Source: Aquanectria penicillioides | Lineage: Eukaryota; Ascomycota; Sordariomycetes; Hypocreales; Nectriaceae | NCBI GenBank assembly: GCA_003415625.1 | Contig: PYIU01000003.1 | Span: 496,001 to 560,000, forward strand | Reading direction: 5' to 3' | Length of the DNA: 64,000 nucleotides | Shown: one piece after another, positions 46,413-58,190 of the stretch | How the letters are laid out: each line of letters begins with the position of its first letter | Numbering within the stretch: position 1 is the stretch's first letter | Translations under genes and position numbers: made by a program | The notes under the pieces: model-generated | The model's input: the letters and a program-made list of their open reading frames with translations, nothing else | Database searches by the model: none | Told to the model about the DNA's origin: nothing

Positions 46413-46691
46413 ATGTCTCAAAACACAGCTTCCCAGACTCCCACCAACCCGAGCATTTGTATTCCTATTTCCTACATTAGTCTGATCAATTGCAATGGTA
46501 TGTCAACGGTATTGGCACTTGACTTTACAGATACTTTCAGCGAGCTGGAAATTAATTTGAATTGTGTAGGCAGCTTTGATCCCTCTGACTTCAAGTCACA
46601 AACGGCAAATGCATCCCAGGAGGTATACGGGGGGTCGTTTCCAAAGACGCCTCCTCGGAAGAGTGGTCGGCGGAAATCAGGCCGCAAGTAA
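46413..46691 (+). CDS. Small hypothetical protein with basic C-terminus
   Basis: The ORF encodes 92 residues from an ATG in good context (caccATGtct). A polar N-terminus is followed by an acidic middle (FTDTFSELEINLN, FDPSDF) and a C-terminus PPRKSGRRKSGRK that could be a nuclear-localisation or nucleic-acid-binding tail. No family is recognised. A second open frame about 200 bp downstream (46892-47107, no ATG) ends with a loosely similar DPADF stretch, so the two may be diverged copies. Confidence 0.4.
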   Translation: MSQNTASQTPTNPSICIPISYISLINCNGMSTVLALDFTDTFSELEINLNCVGSFDPSDFKSQTANASQEVYGGSFPKTPPRKSGRRKSGRK

Positions 46692-47588
46692 TGCAGACTA
46701 TTTCGACTAAAAATTTGAGTCTGTGAGAACATATAGAGATGGAATACGGCTATACCTAGGTGTATATTTTTGATTCAGATATGTTTAGGTTTGAAGCAAA
46801 TTGCTTCGACAGGAAGACAAGGCTACGCCGCCGCAATCAGAAAACGGCTGTAAATAATCATATGGTACATATATAAAGGTCAAGGTACAGGTTGGCCTTG
46901 GTAAATAGCGACGTAAATGGAAATAGAGGCTTTACTGTCTTGGATCTTATTGAGCTGTACGGTCATGAACAGTCTCTAGAAGCATTAGATTATGCCTCAC
47001 TTCAATGCCAATTTGGAATTTCTGATCCCGCAGATTTCCATAAAAAAGATAAAATAGTCCTTCTACTTCTTATATCGGCTCGGAATGGACCGGAAGCCTC
47101 ATCGTGATAGATTGAAATAAGGCAAATCGAATTTGAAGTCTAGGGTAAGATAGTTTTGTGGCACGGGTGATGTGGCTTGGGCTGTGGCAGACCCCACGCC
47201 ACACTTGAAGCCTCAGCCTCGTCGCAACCAAGTTTGTGCATCATCGAAACGAACACTTGATCTTGACGACAACCACCCCCAGACTCTTTCAACGACAGAG
47301 AGGCCGGAAATACACGGAAAAGAAAGCCGCGCATATTTGAGAGAAGCCGACACTTGAACCGAACACTAGTGCCTCGCGCGGCGCATTGAACTCTACGTAC
47401 GGCAGCCTTCTCCACATCAACCATAGCATCCGCCTTGACCATCCTTCGAGAATATACCAAAACGACCATTGCCGTGCGGAGGCACTCCCATAGTCCTCCT
47501 CTGAGAACTGCTGGCGCTGTGCCAGCGAGCCGTCAGGCACCCACCACAGACGCCTGGTAGACCTCCAGTTCCTGGAAGATCAGGACTG
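46692..47588. other. Intergenic stretch with possible gene fragment
   Basis: Holds the ATG-less open frame 46892-47107 (ELYGHEQSLEALDYASLQCQ region) and the promoter of the cyclin gene. No complete gene is supported. Confidence 0.4.
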
Positions 47589-49006
47589 ATGATGGCGCCT
47601 TCAAACACGGATCGACCAGCGAATGCGAACGGCGACGCTATGCCCAAGATCGGGCCCCATCCTGGCTTTATCTCAAGTTCGAACCAATACACGACCGAAC
47701 TGAAGCTTCGGCGCTTGCTCAAGGACAATGGGTGTGACCCCGCCCGACAGGATAGCTACCGTCTACAGGGTGTGCAGCTGATTGAGAACGTGAGGGAGTA
47801 TTTGCAACTGTGAGCCCCTGGCACCTAGGAGATATGAGTTTGAATACAAAATTGTCACAATGTGCTGACCGAATCTAGGCCTGTCCGAAGCTTCGATACG
47901 GCGTGCACATATTTTCACAAGTTCCGACTCAACTTTCGCGACGCCGAATACAACTATCAGGACGCTGCTCTGGCCTCTTTATTTGTAGCATGCAAGGTAG
48001 AGGATACCATCAAGAAATCTAAGGAAATTCTTGCCGCCGCATATAATGTCAAAAACCCGGAGAAACCTGCGGCTCCCGATGACAAGGTAAACGTGAACAC
48101 ACTTCGTTCTTGTCTCAGACGGCAGCTAACCAAACAAAGATGTTTGAATCGCCTGGCAAAATAATCATCTGCCTCGAGCGGCTTATTCTAGAAACAATCG
48201 GCTTTGATTTCAGAACCAGATACCCCCAGAAGTTTCTCGTCAAAGTCGTTCGGAGCATTCTAGGGAACGAAGAGGGCAAAGAGTTTTTCACGACTGCCTA
48301 CGCTATGTGCCTCGACATGTACAAGACGTTTGTGCCCATCAAACGAACCACCTTCTCCATGGTCATGGCCGTTGTCGAGCTGACGGCACTGATGAGAGAG
48401 GAGCACCTTGATAAGGTCCAAGAGTTCGCAGCTAATAGACCTCAGTACCATCGCGCTGCTGTTATGGAGACCATGCTTGATATCCTGGACCTCTATGCCC
48501 AACACCCAAAGTCGACGAAGCTCGGCACTCAGTTTGATCTCAACAAGATCATCGACATCAAAATTAGGCTAAATAATGACCTAGAAAAGGCATTTGAACC
48601 TCGCTACCTATTCTTCTGCAACAAATGCGAAGCCGAGGACCCGCAGCCCTCCACTCCCGCCTCAGAGACGTCACCGGCGACAACGGGATCCTGGTCGGGA
48701 GACGCGTCGGGACGAAGGACAGCCCGTGGCCAAGAGGGGACCATGCGATTTGTATTCGACCCCGATAGCGCCAGAAAAGAACATGCAACTGTGAGCGAAT
48801 ACTACAAGGATGAGTTTGAAGAATACGAGGTCGAAGTGGAAGAACCAATCCCTCCCCCGCCCCAACATGAGGGTGGCCATAGGGGAGGATACCATGGCCA
48901 TGGCCACGGCCACGGCCATCGGGACAGAGGAGATCACAGGCGTGGTGGACCGTACGGAGGGTATCGAGGAGAGAGGCATTACCGGGGCCGGGGACGACAT
49001 TATTAA
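47589..49006 (+). CDS. CTK2: CTD-kinase-type cyclin (Ctk2-like)
   Basis: Exons 47589-47809, 47879-48086 and 48140-49006 encode 431 residues. The first cyclin box is clear: VQLIENVREYLQLPVRSFDT, CTYFHKFRLNF and YQDAALASLFVACKVEDT, with the Lys and Glu that contact the kinase partner. A second cyclin repeat follows (FLVKVVRSILG, AYAMCLDMYKTF). The pattern FDLNKIIDIKIRLNNDLE fits the beta subunit of the kinase that phosphorylates the RNA polymerase II C-terminal domain. Cyclin L or T types are the alternative. The last ~40 residues are a His/Gly/Arg-rich tail with HGHGHGHGH, unusual for a Ctk2. The initiator choice between two adjacent ATGs (47589, 47592) does not matter for function. Confidence 0.8.
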
Positions 49007-49149
49007 AAGCATAGTTGCGAAATCATCTGCTCATATTCAAGTTGGTCGACCTGCATCCAAATCTATACCGATACCCATTCCATTATACATTGCCCTTCAA
49101 GCGCGCCTTAAATCGCATCATTGCTTACTCCTGTGATATATATGATCGG

Positions 49150-50147
49150 TCAGTTGCCGATGTTGTTAAACATCCGCAGCCCGCCTAGACTTGATGAAGG
49201 AAGCGACGCTGAAAGGAATTTCGCTGCTGACTCGTCCTTCACGAGGAACCACGCTGCCACCACAAACAATCCTGGCACCGCTACGTATGATAACTTTTGC
49301 ATGAATATCTTAGCGCCCCTCTTCATGATAATCACCAGCTTCTCGTGGAACGATTCCTTGTCGTTGATGTGAGGGAACGGCACGTCTGGCACTGGCTTGT
49401 CGAGGAACTTGCACAACGGCCCCCACCCGTCCTTGAGGTTGTACTCCAGCAACCGCTCGGGCGGCGTCGTCTCCCGCACTGTTTGGTAGTGCCTCCTGTA
49501 TGTGCCTCGCGCATTCGCCTGCAGCTCCTCCTTGTTGGTTGCGCGGAAAACCAGCTTGGCCCATAGCGTTGTCAGCGAGTTGATCTCCGTCACGTAGCGT
49601 GCGCCGATCCGCGCCAGGAACCTCCAGGCGGGGCTGTACAGCACGTCGATAACGCTCTCGTCGAAGCTCTTGTACCAGGCGTCGACATCGCGTTCTACAA
49701 GAACGACTTTGGAGTCGGGATATGCCTCGACGAGTTCGGGGCCGAATACGTTGGCGGGATAGTCGCAAATGGCGCCGCAGTGGCCAAGGAGTTGGTCAAA
49801 TTCCTCACGGCCGAAGGGTTGTTGACCGGGCTGGGGATCGTACTTGGCTCGGATGCCTTCCTGCCAGTATTCAGCCTCGCAGATGTTGGCGAACATGGCA
49901 AAGCCGTGGTAGACGTCGTTGTAACCGAGGATCATGAGTGCTCGCTGCATCGCTGGGAGGCGTCAGGTTCGATCAAATCGGGGATAGGTTGTGAACGGGG
50001 TCATGACTTACAAGATGTGCCAGTCCTAGAGAAACCAAGGGCTAGGACTTGCAACGGGACCGTACGGCTACATTTCCTGCGGTCGATGTTGAGATCAGGT
50101 CGGAAGAGTTCTGGGTGCTTCTCTTCGGGCGTTTGCATTTGTGACAT
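49150..50147 (-). CDS. P-loop sulfotransferase-family protein with C-terminal membrane helix
   Basis: Exons 50147-50012 and 49952-49150 give 312 residues. Splicing creates the PAPS-binding-like loop LGFSRTGTSSMQRAL near residues 38-52. Typical downstream landmarks are CDYPANVFGPELVEAYPDSK, with VVLVERDVDAWYKSF corresponding to the 3'-phosphate-binding region, and LLEYNLKDGWGPLCKFLDKP. This fungal family is often mislabelled as NAD-dependent epimerase. Real sulfotransferase activity is not established. A hydrophobic helix near the C-terminus (LSYVAVPGLFVVAAWFLV) predicts membrane anchoring. Its 3' end lies 144 bp from the cyclin gene, convergently. Confidence 0.88.
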
Positions 50148-51587
50148 GTTGGACTTGTTGTTTTCAAACGAAAATAGTGCTTAAAGTGAAGTGTATTTGA
50201 AAATTCTAGCTCAGTGTAGATTTATTCACTAGAAGGCAATGGAATAGAGACTGACATGCTAAATACTACAATGGGCTTGCAACACAGCCAACATATCTCA
50301 CTATTTATAACACAACTCGCACGTCTTGTTATCCCCTATTGAACAGGGGGGAGCCTTGCAGACTCCATGATCATAATCTATAAATCTGACGACGATCACG
50401 TACGGAAGGCCGCAATCTGGATGCAATTATACCCACAGGGATCCTGGAATGTGTTGCGAGACTGGCCCATCCGAGATGCAACCCATGCCACATCGCGACC
50501 AGTTGGCACGGTGCATAACAGGCACTGCAGCACCCTGGGGTTATCAGAGCATGCGAAGGATTCCCCCCCGGGGAAGAAGATCATCGGTTCCGCATGCATC
50601 GTGGCAATGCGACGCCGTTCCCTTGGGCGGATGTCGGGACATGGTGTTGAGGCGGGTTGTCGGGTCGTCGGGCAGCGCTCACTTCGATTGTCCTTGGTTC
50701 TACATTCTTTTTGATAGTCTTCAAAATCAGAACTGGGGACATAGTTGACAGTTTCTAACTCAATTGAATCTATTTCCTAAACCATTTTAAGCGATATATA
50801 GCTCTGTACTACTTGTATCTGGGTATCGGACGTCAGCAACAAGGCCGACTTCCGTTGCGCATCTCCACCATGTTGGCTCAAGATGGACTCTTACACGCTG
50901 ACACGACCAACCCTGGAACCGACCCCGGGACCCGGGACGCGGGTGGACGAATAGGTCGCTGCGAAACAAAAAGATCTGCTCGCAAGGATGCCTCAGCGAT
51001 GTATTCTGGAAGGGATAGGCTTGACAGGGGGACGGGGATCCCCGCGTAGCGTCGCTATACAGCAGCCACAAAGTCATGCCTTTCCCTTGGCGACGGACCA
51101 ACACGGCGTGATTCCGTTTTGTTCTCAGTCGAATCCAACCCCCCTTTTCCCCCTAGTGCCGTCAGCTGGAGAGACCTCAGCCATAATTTATGTGTTTCAA
51201 GTCCATTCGATCATAAGGTTGAGCTGTCAAATGGTGGAGGCGGCTCGTACGACCCAGTGTAGTGCATCGCTGGAGGCTAGAACAATGAGCGATCGACGCA
51301 GTTGAAGACGACGTTCGAGAACACCACCTTAACGTTGGAAAAGTGCGCCTGGAGAACTTTTTTTATACTTTCATTCTGTTTTCTGATTCAAATGTAAGAG
51401 TAAGCTAGCTTGAGACATGGCGTGTCTCGGCCTGAATGCCTGAGTGTGAACGCCTCCGCGGAGTAGGAAAATATAGGCGGATGTTTTCTGATTACGGCAG
51501 ATGCTATGCGCCTGAGTCGCCATGATTCGGCGTCGTATGCAGACATACTATTGTCCCAAGCAGGCTGGTCCCAAGAAATTCAAACCC
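50148..51587. other. 1.4 kb intergenic region
   Basis: No gene is supported. It contains the promoter of the sulfotransferase-like gene (50148 to about 50350) and the 3' flank of the PTEN gene. Short plus-strand frames have no motif. Confidence 0.45.
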
Positions 51588-53571
51588 CTATTGGTTGCCC
51601 TGGGCTTCCAATCCCTTCTGTGCAGTCTTGGGATCTTGATCGTCTTGTTTCACTGGCTGCTCCTTGGCCTTCCCACCCTTGACTGCTTTGCTGCCCGTTT
51701 GATCGCTCAGCTGGAGTTCCTCTCCAGTTGGCCCGCTGGATTTGACGCCTTCAATAAACGCGCCATCTCCTTGTGCCTTTCCCTTGGCTGGTTCATCCTC
51801 GTCGACGCTCTTGATGCTACTGGCTTTGCTCACATCGGCGCTGTCGGGGCTCTGTACTCGTAAGCCCAGGTCTTTCTCTGAATCAAGACCCTTCCTGCCC
51901 GCATCTTTCCAATCTGCTGCCGATGTCTGAGGTACAGGTTCGCCTTCGGCAGGCTCCACGACTATTTCGCCTTGTTCGCCTTCCTCTTGCATCTCCTCGC
52001 CCCTAGGTCCGGGAGTTCTCCAGACGACAGCGATGCGATCAAAGGCACGAGTTCCCTTCCTGCTGGAACCCTTGATACCGTCCATGGCATTCCACTCCAG
52101 GCCGAACACGCCGCTGTTTGCTGGTTTTCCATCACGCTCAGGGCCATCTCCTTCGAAGAAGGTATTGAACCACACGTGCGCGACAGCTGTTACCATGGTC
52201 AGGCCCATGCTTTTTGGAGTCTTGTTGCGTCGCTCCACAGAGATGTTGACATCGCTGTTAGGGACATGGACGGGCTGCTCAGGTTTGAGAATGACAGCCA
52301 TACCTCCAGGTTCAGGATCCGACAAGTCATCGTTGTCGTCTGATTTGGAAGATGATGAGCTGGTACCAGTTGAAGTCTTAGATTTTGATTTGTCGGTTCC
52401 TTGCTTCGATGTCGATCCGGAGACCTTGTGAAGAAGGCCTGTTCCCTTCTTCTTGATGGACTTTGTGTGCGCCAAGGCCTTTGATTTCTTGCTTTGCTCC
52501 TTGTCATCCCCAGAAGCCTCACTTTTCGAGTTGTTCACACGATTTGTCGCATATGCAAACTCTGCCGTCTCAGGAGCCTCGCTGGCTGTCTTGCTCACGG
52601 TGTATCCGGCCATCTCCCAGATTACATCGCTGAGGTTGCCCTCGTCAGGCTGTGTCCCGTCCACCATAATCCGTTCTTTCTTCTTGAAAGTGTGCAGGAC
52701 CTTGATTTTTTTGCCTTCGTCTACAAACCCCTCGATATCTAGTTTGACGCCGCTGCGTAACCCCCAAGCGTGGATCTCGACAATCTCAACTGGCCTGTCT
52801 ATGTATTTCTTGCCGCCTTGCGTCCACCGGTTGACGTAGCTGACCCACCGTCGCTGAGATGGTATAGAGACGCCGGCCCCAAAGCCACGCCGCATCCGAC
52901 GCTCTGTAAATCTGGAGAGGGCATCTTCGGGCGTCCAACCCTCCTCAGCGATGAGGTAGCTGCAGCTTGCGGTACCACTTCTTCCCTTGCCAGCCTTGCA
53001 GTGGACAACCACCACTCGTTTTTTTCGCCTCTCTTCTCGGTCGGCCGCATCTTGTGTAGAAATCTCGTTTGTGACAGGTGACAACGGGGCCTGGCCGTCT
53101 TGTGCCGCTTTCGGGTACTGTAAGTCTCCGCCGTGTAACCAGTTACGCATACTGGCCATGATCATGGGTATGAGGCGGAAAGGCGGTGGGTGGTGGTCGG
53201 GCCACGGGTAATGCCTGATACGGTTGTAGACGGCATCGTCGGGGTATCCGGTGCCTTCAGCACGAAACTCCCAGATCGCCCAGTCCTGTCCGTGCTTGGA
53301 GTCGAGGAAGTTGACGAGCTGGTCGAGCGGGTTTCGGTATGCGAGTTGAGGGTACGTTTGCGAGGGCCCGGACCTGTGCGAGCTGTCGCATTAGCGAATG
53401 AATTACAAGGGAAAATGGGGCTCCCGGAAAATATGTCAAAAGGCCATACGTGCAGCTTGCGCAGTGAACATACGTCGCGATAATGTGGTCTGTCACATAA
53501 CAGAGGTCCAGTCCAGCCTCAGGATGGCGAGACCGGGGGCTAGCAACAATTTGTCTCAGCAGCGACGCCAT
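51588..53571 (-). CDS. PTEN: PTEN-type phosphoinositide 3-phosphatase
   Basis: Exons 53571-53474 and 53373-51588 encode 627 residues. The N-terminus has the PTEN pattern DLCYVTDHIIATSGPSQTYP and AYRNPLDQLVNFLDSKHG. It is followed by HYPWPDHHPPPF and the active-site loop VHCKAGKGRSG with the catalytic Cys and Arg and both PTEN-specific lysines. A C2-like region follows (EIVEIHAWGLRSGVKLDIEG, then FKKKERIM). The middle to C-terminal part contains a ~60-residue Ser/Lys/Asp-rich disordered insert (STGTSSSSSKSDDNDD). A long acidic tail ends the protein. Such enzymes remove the 3-phosphate of PtdIns(3,4,5)P3 at the plasma membrane and control growth and sporulation. The ATG at 53571 and the 100 nt intron are supported by the restored motif. 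Confidence 0.93.
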
Positions 53572-54528
53572 AGCTGCTGGACCTTGCCTGCGAGTCGCGT
53601 TGAGTCTGTCGAGAGTATCGCAATGCGGGGTTCAGAGGCAGCTCAGTGGGCGTTTAAAGGCGATGATTTGGTGAGGCTGTGCGACGAATCTCGCATGTGG
53701 GAGAAGCACAGTAGATGATGGATGGAGGTCGGGTCAGCTCCTGTTGGTGGCGGGACGACGTCATGGCTCTAGCGGCCCCACCATAAGCTTGTCTTGTTTA
53801 ATTCTTAGCATCATCGACATTTACCACCCGTTCATCCACCCCAAACAGGGAAATCCCAATCGCCAGAGGCTATAGTGGGCATAGGAAAATGGCGATATCA
53901 TCGAGGTACTGGAATAATCTTGGTCAGCTAAACTCACACCAGTCCTATCGCGCACACTCAATCACTGGCAACCCATCGAGGGGACTTCATATTTACGTGG
54001 GCAAACAAGGCTCAATTGGAAAGTAAATAGGCGGCCGGATGAAGCCCGAAGCGATACAGTCAAGTCCCCAACACCAGGGAAATCCATTTGCACCTCGCGA
54101 ATCCCATTTCCCCATCCCAGTCAAAAAAGAAACGACTTAATCCCAAATGCGGAGAGACGAGCCTTGTCCTGCCCACCAAACAGCTTCCAATGATGAGAAC
54201 ATTCGTACAAGGCAAACCTCCCCGAGACAATAAAAACCTATACAACTACCGCGTAGGCAGTGGCGCCTTCTTCATGCTCCGTGATCTTGAGCTCGCCAAT
54301 TCTTCAGGACCTTCTGTATCCTCCAATATCCTCCAACCCATCAATGTTCTGACCTTCAACTTCCGTCTCCCTTTCTCTCTTAAATTCTGGCTGGTATGGC
54401 AGCTTGGATCCAACTCGTAGCGCCATGGTCCGTGTCTTGTCATTTCTCATTTTAAATCGAAAAACCTCCGAGAGTACGCGGTTCGGCGCACTAGAGAGTT
54501 GTCCAATCGTGCGAGTGCGCAATGCCTC
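53572..54528. other. Intergenic stretch
   Basis: The ~960 bp stretch between the PTEN start and the POM33 stop holds no supported gene, repeat or RNA. Confidence 0.5.
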
Positions 54529-55749
54529 TTACGAGGTCTTCTTGGCAGGGGCAGCGCCGCCGAGGTACTTGCCAATGTCGGTGACGTCGTGGAACTGCTT
54601 GGCGGAGTCCTTGATGGTGCCCCAGATCTGGCGAGCAGCAGGGGGGTTCCCTGAGCACCGACGAGAGAGTCGACGCGGGCACCAAGCTGCGAGAAGGAGG
54701 TCTGGACGTGGGTGCTCTGGCTGTAGCGAGCACGCAGGAAAGCAGTGTACAGGGTGATGAGGATCCAGGATCGGCGCTGGAAGATGAGGGCGGACAGGAA
54801 GATGCGGAACCAGAGGAGAATCTCGAGGCTAGAGACGACGGACATGGAGGCGTCGTAGTACTCCTTGACAAAGGCACCGATCTGGTCGGCAAGAGGGCTC
54901 TGGACGGTGGGCTTGCGGTTGGGCGAAGCACCGTCGGCCTCGGGGGCGGGCTTGGGAGCCAGAATGGTGGGGATCAGGTTGGCGCGAGTGTATGTGGCGA
55001 CGTGGAAGATGGAGTAGATGGAGTAGGGGAGGAGGGCGAGAGGGTACTGGGGAGAGAAGAGCCAGACCAGAGCCATGGCTAGAATCAACGGTTAGAGACC
55101 ATCGGGCGAGCTGAGGGGAGGGGAGCAAGCGGCGGGCACATTGCTGCGTGGGCAGAACCATACCGAGATACTGGACATTCTCGTCAGCGAGGAGGCCAAT
55201 GTAGCCACCGGGGGCGCGGGTATTGGTCTTGGCGCGGGCGCGCTGGGTCTTGTAGACGACGATGCCGTAGGTGAGGGCAGCGGCGAGGAATGAAGTGCGG
55301 TAGCAGAACTGGGCCATGCCGCCATAGTAGTTCATTCGGAGCCAGGAGAAGGTATATCGGAAGGTGGTAAGGATAAGAGTCAGGTGTCTGCGCGAGAGAA
55401 AACATGTTAGCAGCGGATCGCATTCATTCTGGCATGCGCGTGGATCGATGGTACGAAGCCGAGAGGGCGAGGATCGAGGTTGTGGGCGTGCCCGCAGGCG
55501 GCGGCGCAACACGGGCGTCGAGAGTGGGCATTTTGGGGACGGCGGAAGTGGCCGGAAAGAGGAGCTGCGATAACGAGCATTACGTACCCGGCAAACCAAG
55601 CGACTGCGACGATGGGATCGAGGGTTAGCAAAGAAGGCTTCTCGGCGTCGGTTTGGCGAGTAGAAGACGCATCACATACACTGAAGGGTCTTGGCGAGGG
55701 CCAGGAGCCTCTCCTGGAGAGGCAGATTAGGGTTCGGCGCGGGAGGCAT
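54529..55749 (-). CDS. POM33: POM33/TMEM33-type transmembrane nucleoporin (one homopolymer frameshift)
   Basis: Exons are 55749-55680, 55602-55587 (only 16 nt), 55387-55164 and 55078-54529, coding 286 residues if one base is added. Hallmarks are the N-terminal LPLQERLLALAKTLQFAWF and the helices TLILTTFRYTFSWL, SFLAAALTYGIVVYK and MALVWLFSPQYPLALLPYSI. An amphipathic C-terminus with DSAKQFHDVTDIGKYLGG follows. POM33/TMEM33 proteins bend the nuclear and ER membranes and help insert nuclear pores. The run of six G at 54641-54646 (C on the coding strand) must be seven for the C-terminus to stay in frame. As this is a conserved cell gene, sequencing or assembly error is the simplest reading. The micro-exon encodes just the link LQ-FAWFAG-H. 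Confidence 0.9.
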
Positions 55750-55968
55750 GGTGACGGCTAAGAAACGAGACTGAGAGAGCGAGAGCTACGACGCTGGTTG
55801 AAAGCGGGAGCGGGTTCTATAGGAAATACGGGAGAAGAGGGAGAGAGGGCGCAGTGCGCACGAAGCGGAAAGACTATGTGCGTCTGGACGGTCGGGTGCT
55901 GGACAGCGGGCGGAATGATGCGGTGGTGATGATGTAGTTTGGAGGAGAAAGAAGAAGAAGTAGCGAAA

Positions 55969-55989
55969 GTGTGTGTGTGTGTGTGTGTG
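55969..55989. repeat. (GT)n microsatellite
   Basis: About ten uninterrupted GT units lie upstream of the POM33 gene. Confidence 0.9.
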
Positions 55990-56156
55990 GTGGAGGAATT
56001 GACGGAATGTCGATGTGGCCAGACCTACCTTAGCTTCGCCCACTCACTGGCTTCCATTTTCTTCCCCCGGCGGGTTTCCTTTGGTGGGCCTGGCGTCATG
56101 GTTCCGGGCGTGAGATCAGGTTTCGGGAGAGGGAGCCTGCTGGAAGCAGTGGCGTT

Positions 56157-56167
56157 GGGGGGGGGGG
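56157..56167. repeat. Poly-G run (11)
   Basis: Eleven consecutive G; the true length is uncertain because homopolymer lengths are unreliable elsewhere in this window. Confidence 0.8.
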
Positions 56168-57521
56168 TAAAAGTCCAGGCAGCGCCTTTTCAGTGGTCAT
56201 GTCCTCCAGAGAGCCGCCCTACGCCCGCGTTTGCAGGGGGCCTGATCCACTGGAGATCCCGCGGCGCTAGCACTCTCTCCTCTCCGATGGAGATGTTCAG
56301 GACGCTGGCGCTAATTCGACGGAACTTCAGCCCGAGGAGGCTGGATCGAGGGTGAAGGATTCGGGACTGGCAGCAGCAGCAGCGGGAAAAGAGGAGGCTG
56401 GGAAGACGGAAAACCCGACACAAACCCGCATTCTCCGTCGCATCAATTGCCGTCGCGATGCCAGCCGTTTGTGCCGGGCAGGGGCCGCATTTAGGCAACC
56501 TCTTTCGATGCAGATGGCTGCCGACAGGCAAGGTAGCAGCAGCAGCGATCCGAACAACGTGGAAATCTCACGGTGGCGATGACGATGGCTTCGATGACGA
56601 CACCTCCACATGCTCCCAAGAGGACACGCGAGCGTGGAATTTTTTCTTAGCCCAACAACTCTTACCTACGGTTCTGGCCTTGATTCTGCGGCCGTTTTCC
56701 AAACATTAGAACAAGGCAGCCTATCCTTTTTTTTCTTTCTCTTCTTGTGTGCAGGGTCGTGTTCTTGGTGTCTCCCACTTCTCGGCTCATGGCTCATGGC
56801 TGAAGTTTGGCACCAGCCCCAAAACCTTCCCCTCCTCCTCTTATCTCATAGACTCATAGCACCCTTATCAAACGGGGCACGTATGTGTCGGTGCTGTAAT
56901 ACGGGCCCGCCACATTGTTGGGTAATTTAGCTCCAAACTATCCCTAAGCGCCGCCATTCCTGCTCCCGCGGCTGTTTCGTGCTGCCCCTGCGATACCTTT
57001 TTGACCTTGTTAGTTCACGCCATGGTTCAGGCTTTCACTTACAGTTCCGAGAGACTCAGGCCCGTCTGTCTTTGGTTCCGGCACAACCGACGCCCAGCCA
57101 ATTGGAGCCCATCTTACACATGCTTTTCGGACAAGTTCAGACGCTTCAGCCCGTCAGTGGAAAATGATGCTTCCCACGAACCCATCTCCAGCTGTCGAAC
57201 CCGGCCTAGATCAGATGAAACTGCACTGGCCCAGCCCGAAACTGGGATTTCCCTTCTCCGGCAGTTCTGTTCTCGCTGGCGCCAATCGTAGCCGCCACGC
57301 CCCAAACTTCTCCGTCTTGTTACAGACGACGCCAACCCGCTCCGCGCCATTGGACACAGTCCCACCGTTCGAGCTGCAGCCAGGTCGAGTGCCCTGAAGA
57401 CGCAACGCGGGATTCAACCAGGCCGCACGTATGGCCACAACTCGATATACTATATCGACTCACTTTATGCTATACGTTACGATGTTACGATGCAACGATG
57501 CATGCTGCAACTCCTCTAAAG

Positions 57522-58190
57522 TCACTCTCCCTTCACATGTTGATCCTGCTCGTCAAGCTTGATCCCGTCACGCTCTCTTCGTCTCATCCTGACATCCCGA
57601 ATCCACAACAACAGATACGCGCCGAAAAAGCACAATCCCACGCCATGTGGCCACACCGCATCATCGCCTTGTCCCAGACCTCTCCACAGCAGAAAGCCCT
57701 CGCCGCAAATCCCCACCACAAGCTGTGCCGTTCCTGTGACTTCCAGCGCCCATCTCAAGAACCCCACCCCGCCAAAGTAAGCATACATGAGTCCGTGGTG
57801 CAGCGTGTTGAGGCCCGCCAGGACCCGCCATCCGCGGTGGTGTAAGACAATGCGTGCGTAGCTTAAATACGGTGTCGTGAGGTGGTGGAAGCCAAAGTGT
57901 AAGTCGATGATGCCGCCGCCTGCACGGACGGCGAGCACATCAACGTACTCGTAGAACTTGGAGGCATGATACAGCCAACGAGCCGTGTCGCCGTGAGAGG
58001 GAGACAGAATAAGAAGAAACAAGAAAAAGGAAAATGAAGAGTAGACCCAGCTGTTGACAAGGGTAAATTTGCGGGTTTGAACTACTGGGCCATGTCGAGA
58101 AACGTAACGGTCGATTGCTCCCCAAGTGATGACGAAGAGAATGCTTTGAGCCACTAAAAAGCAGCAGTCCTGAAAGTTTGAATTCTCCAT
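57522..58190 (-). CDS. ELO-like (fatty acid elongase family) membrane protein
   Basis: A single exon encodes 222 residues, shorter than the usual 270-350 of ELO elongases. Family landmarks are present in order: ASKFYEYVDVL (the SK-x2-E-x2-D motif), the histidine box region DLHFGFHHLTTPY, and NTLHHGLMYAYF, with further helices and a charged RMRRRERDGIKLDEQ tail. ELO proteins condense malonyl-CoA with acyl-CoA in the ER to start very-long-chain fatty acid elongation. Here the first His of the HxxHH box is replaced (FGFHH), though a His lies one position earlier (HFGFHH), so activity is uncertain. The start at 58190 is the first ATG. Confidence 0.7.
   Translation of the reverse strand: MENSNFQDCCFLVAQSILFVITWGAIDRYVSRHGPVVQTRKFTLVNSWVYSSFSFFLFLLILSPSHGDTARWLYHASKFYEYVDVLAVRAGGGIIDLHFGFHHLTTPYLSYARIVLHHRGWRVLAGLNTLHHGLMYAYFGGVGFLRWALEVTGTAQLVVGICGEGFLLWRGLGQGDDAVWPHGVGLCFFGAYLLLWIRDVRMRRRERDGIKLDEQDQHVKGE

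Larger units (their letters stand above)
55750..57521. other. 1.8 kb intergenic region with simple repeats
   Basis: No gene is supported. It has a GT dinucleotide run (55969-55989) and a G11 run (56157-56167). It covers the promoter of POM33 and the 3' flank of the ELO-like gene. Confidence 0.5.
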
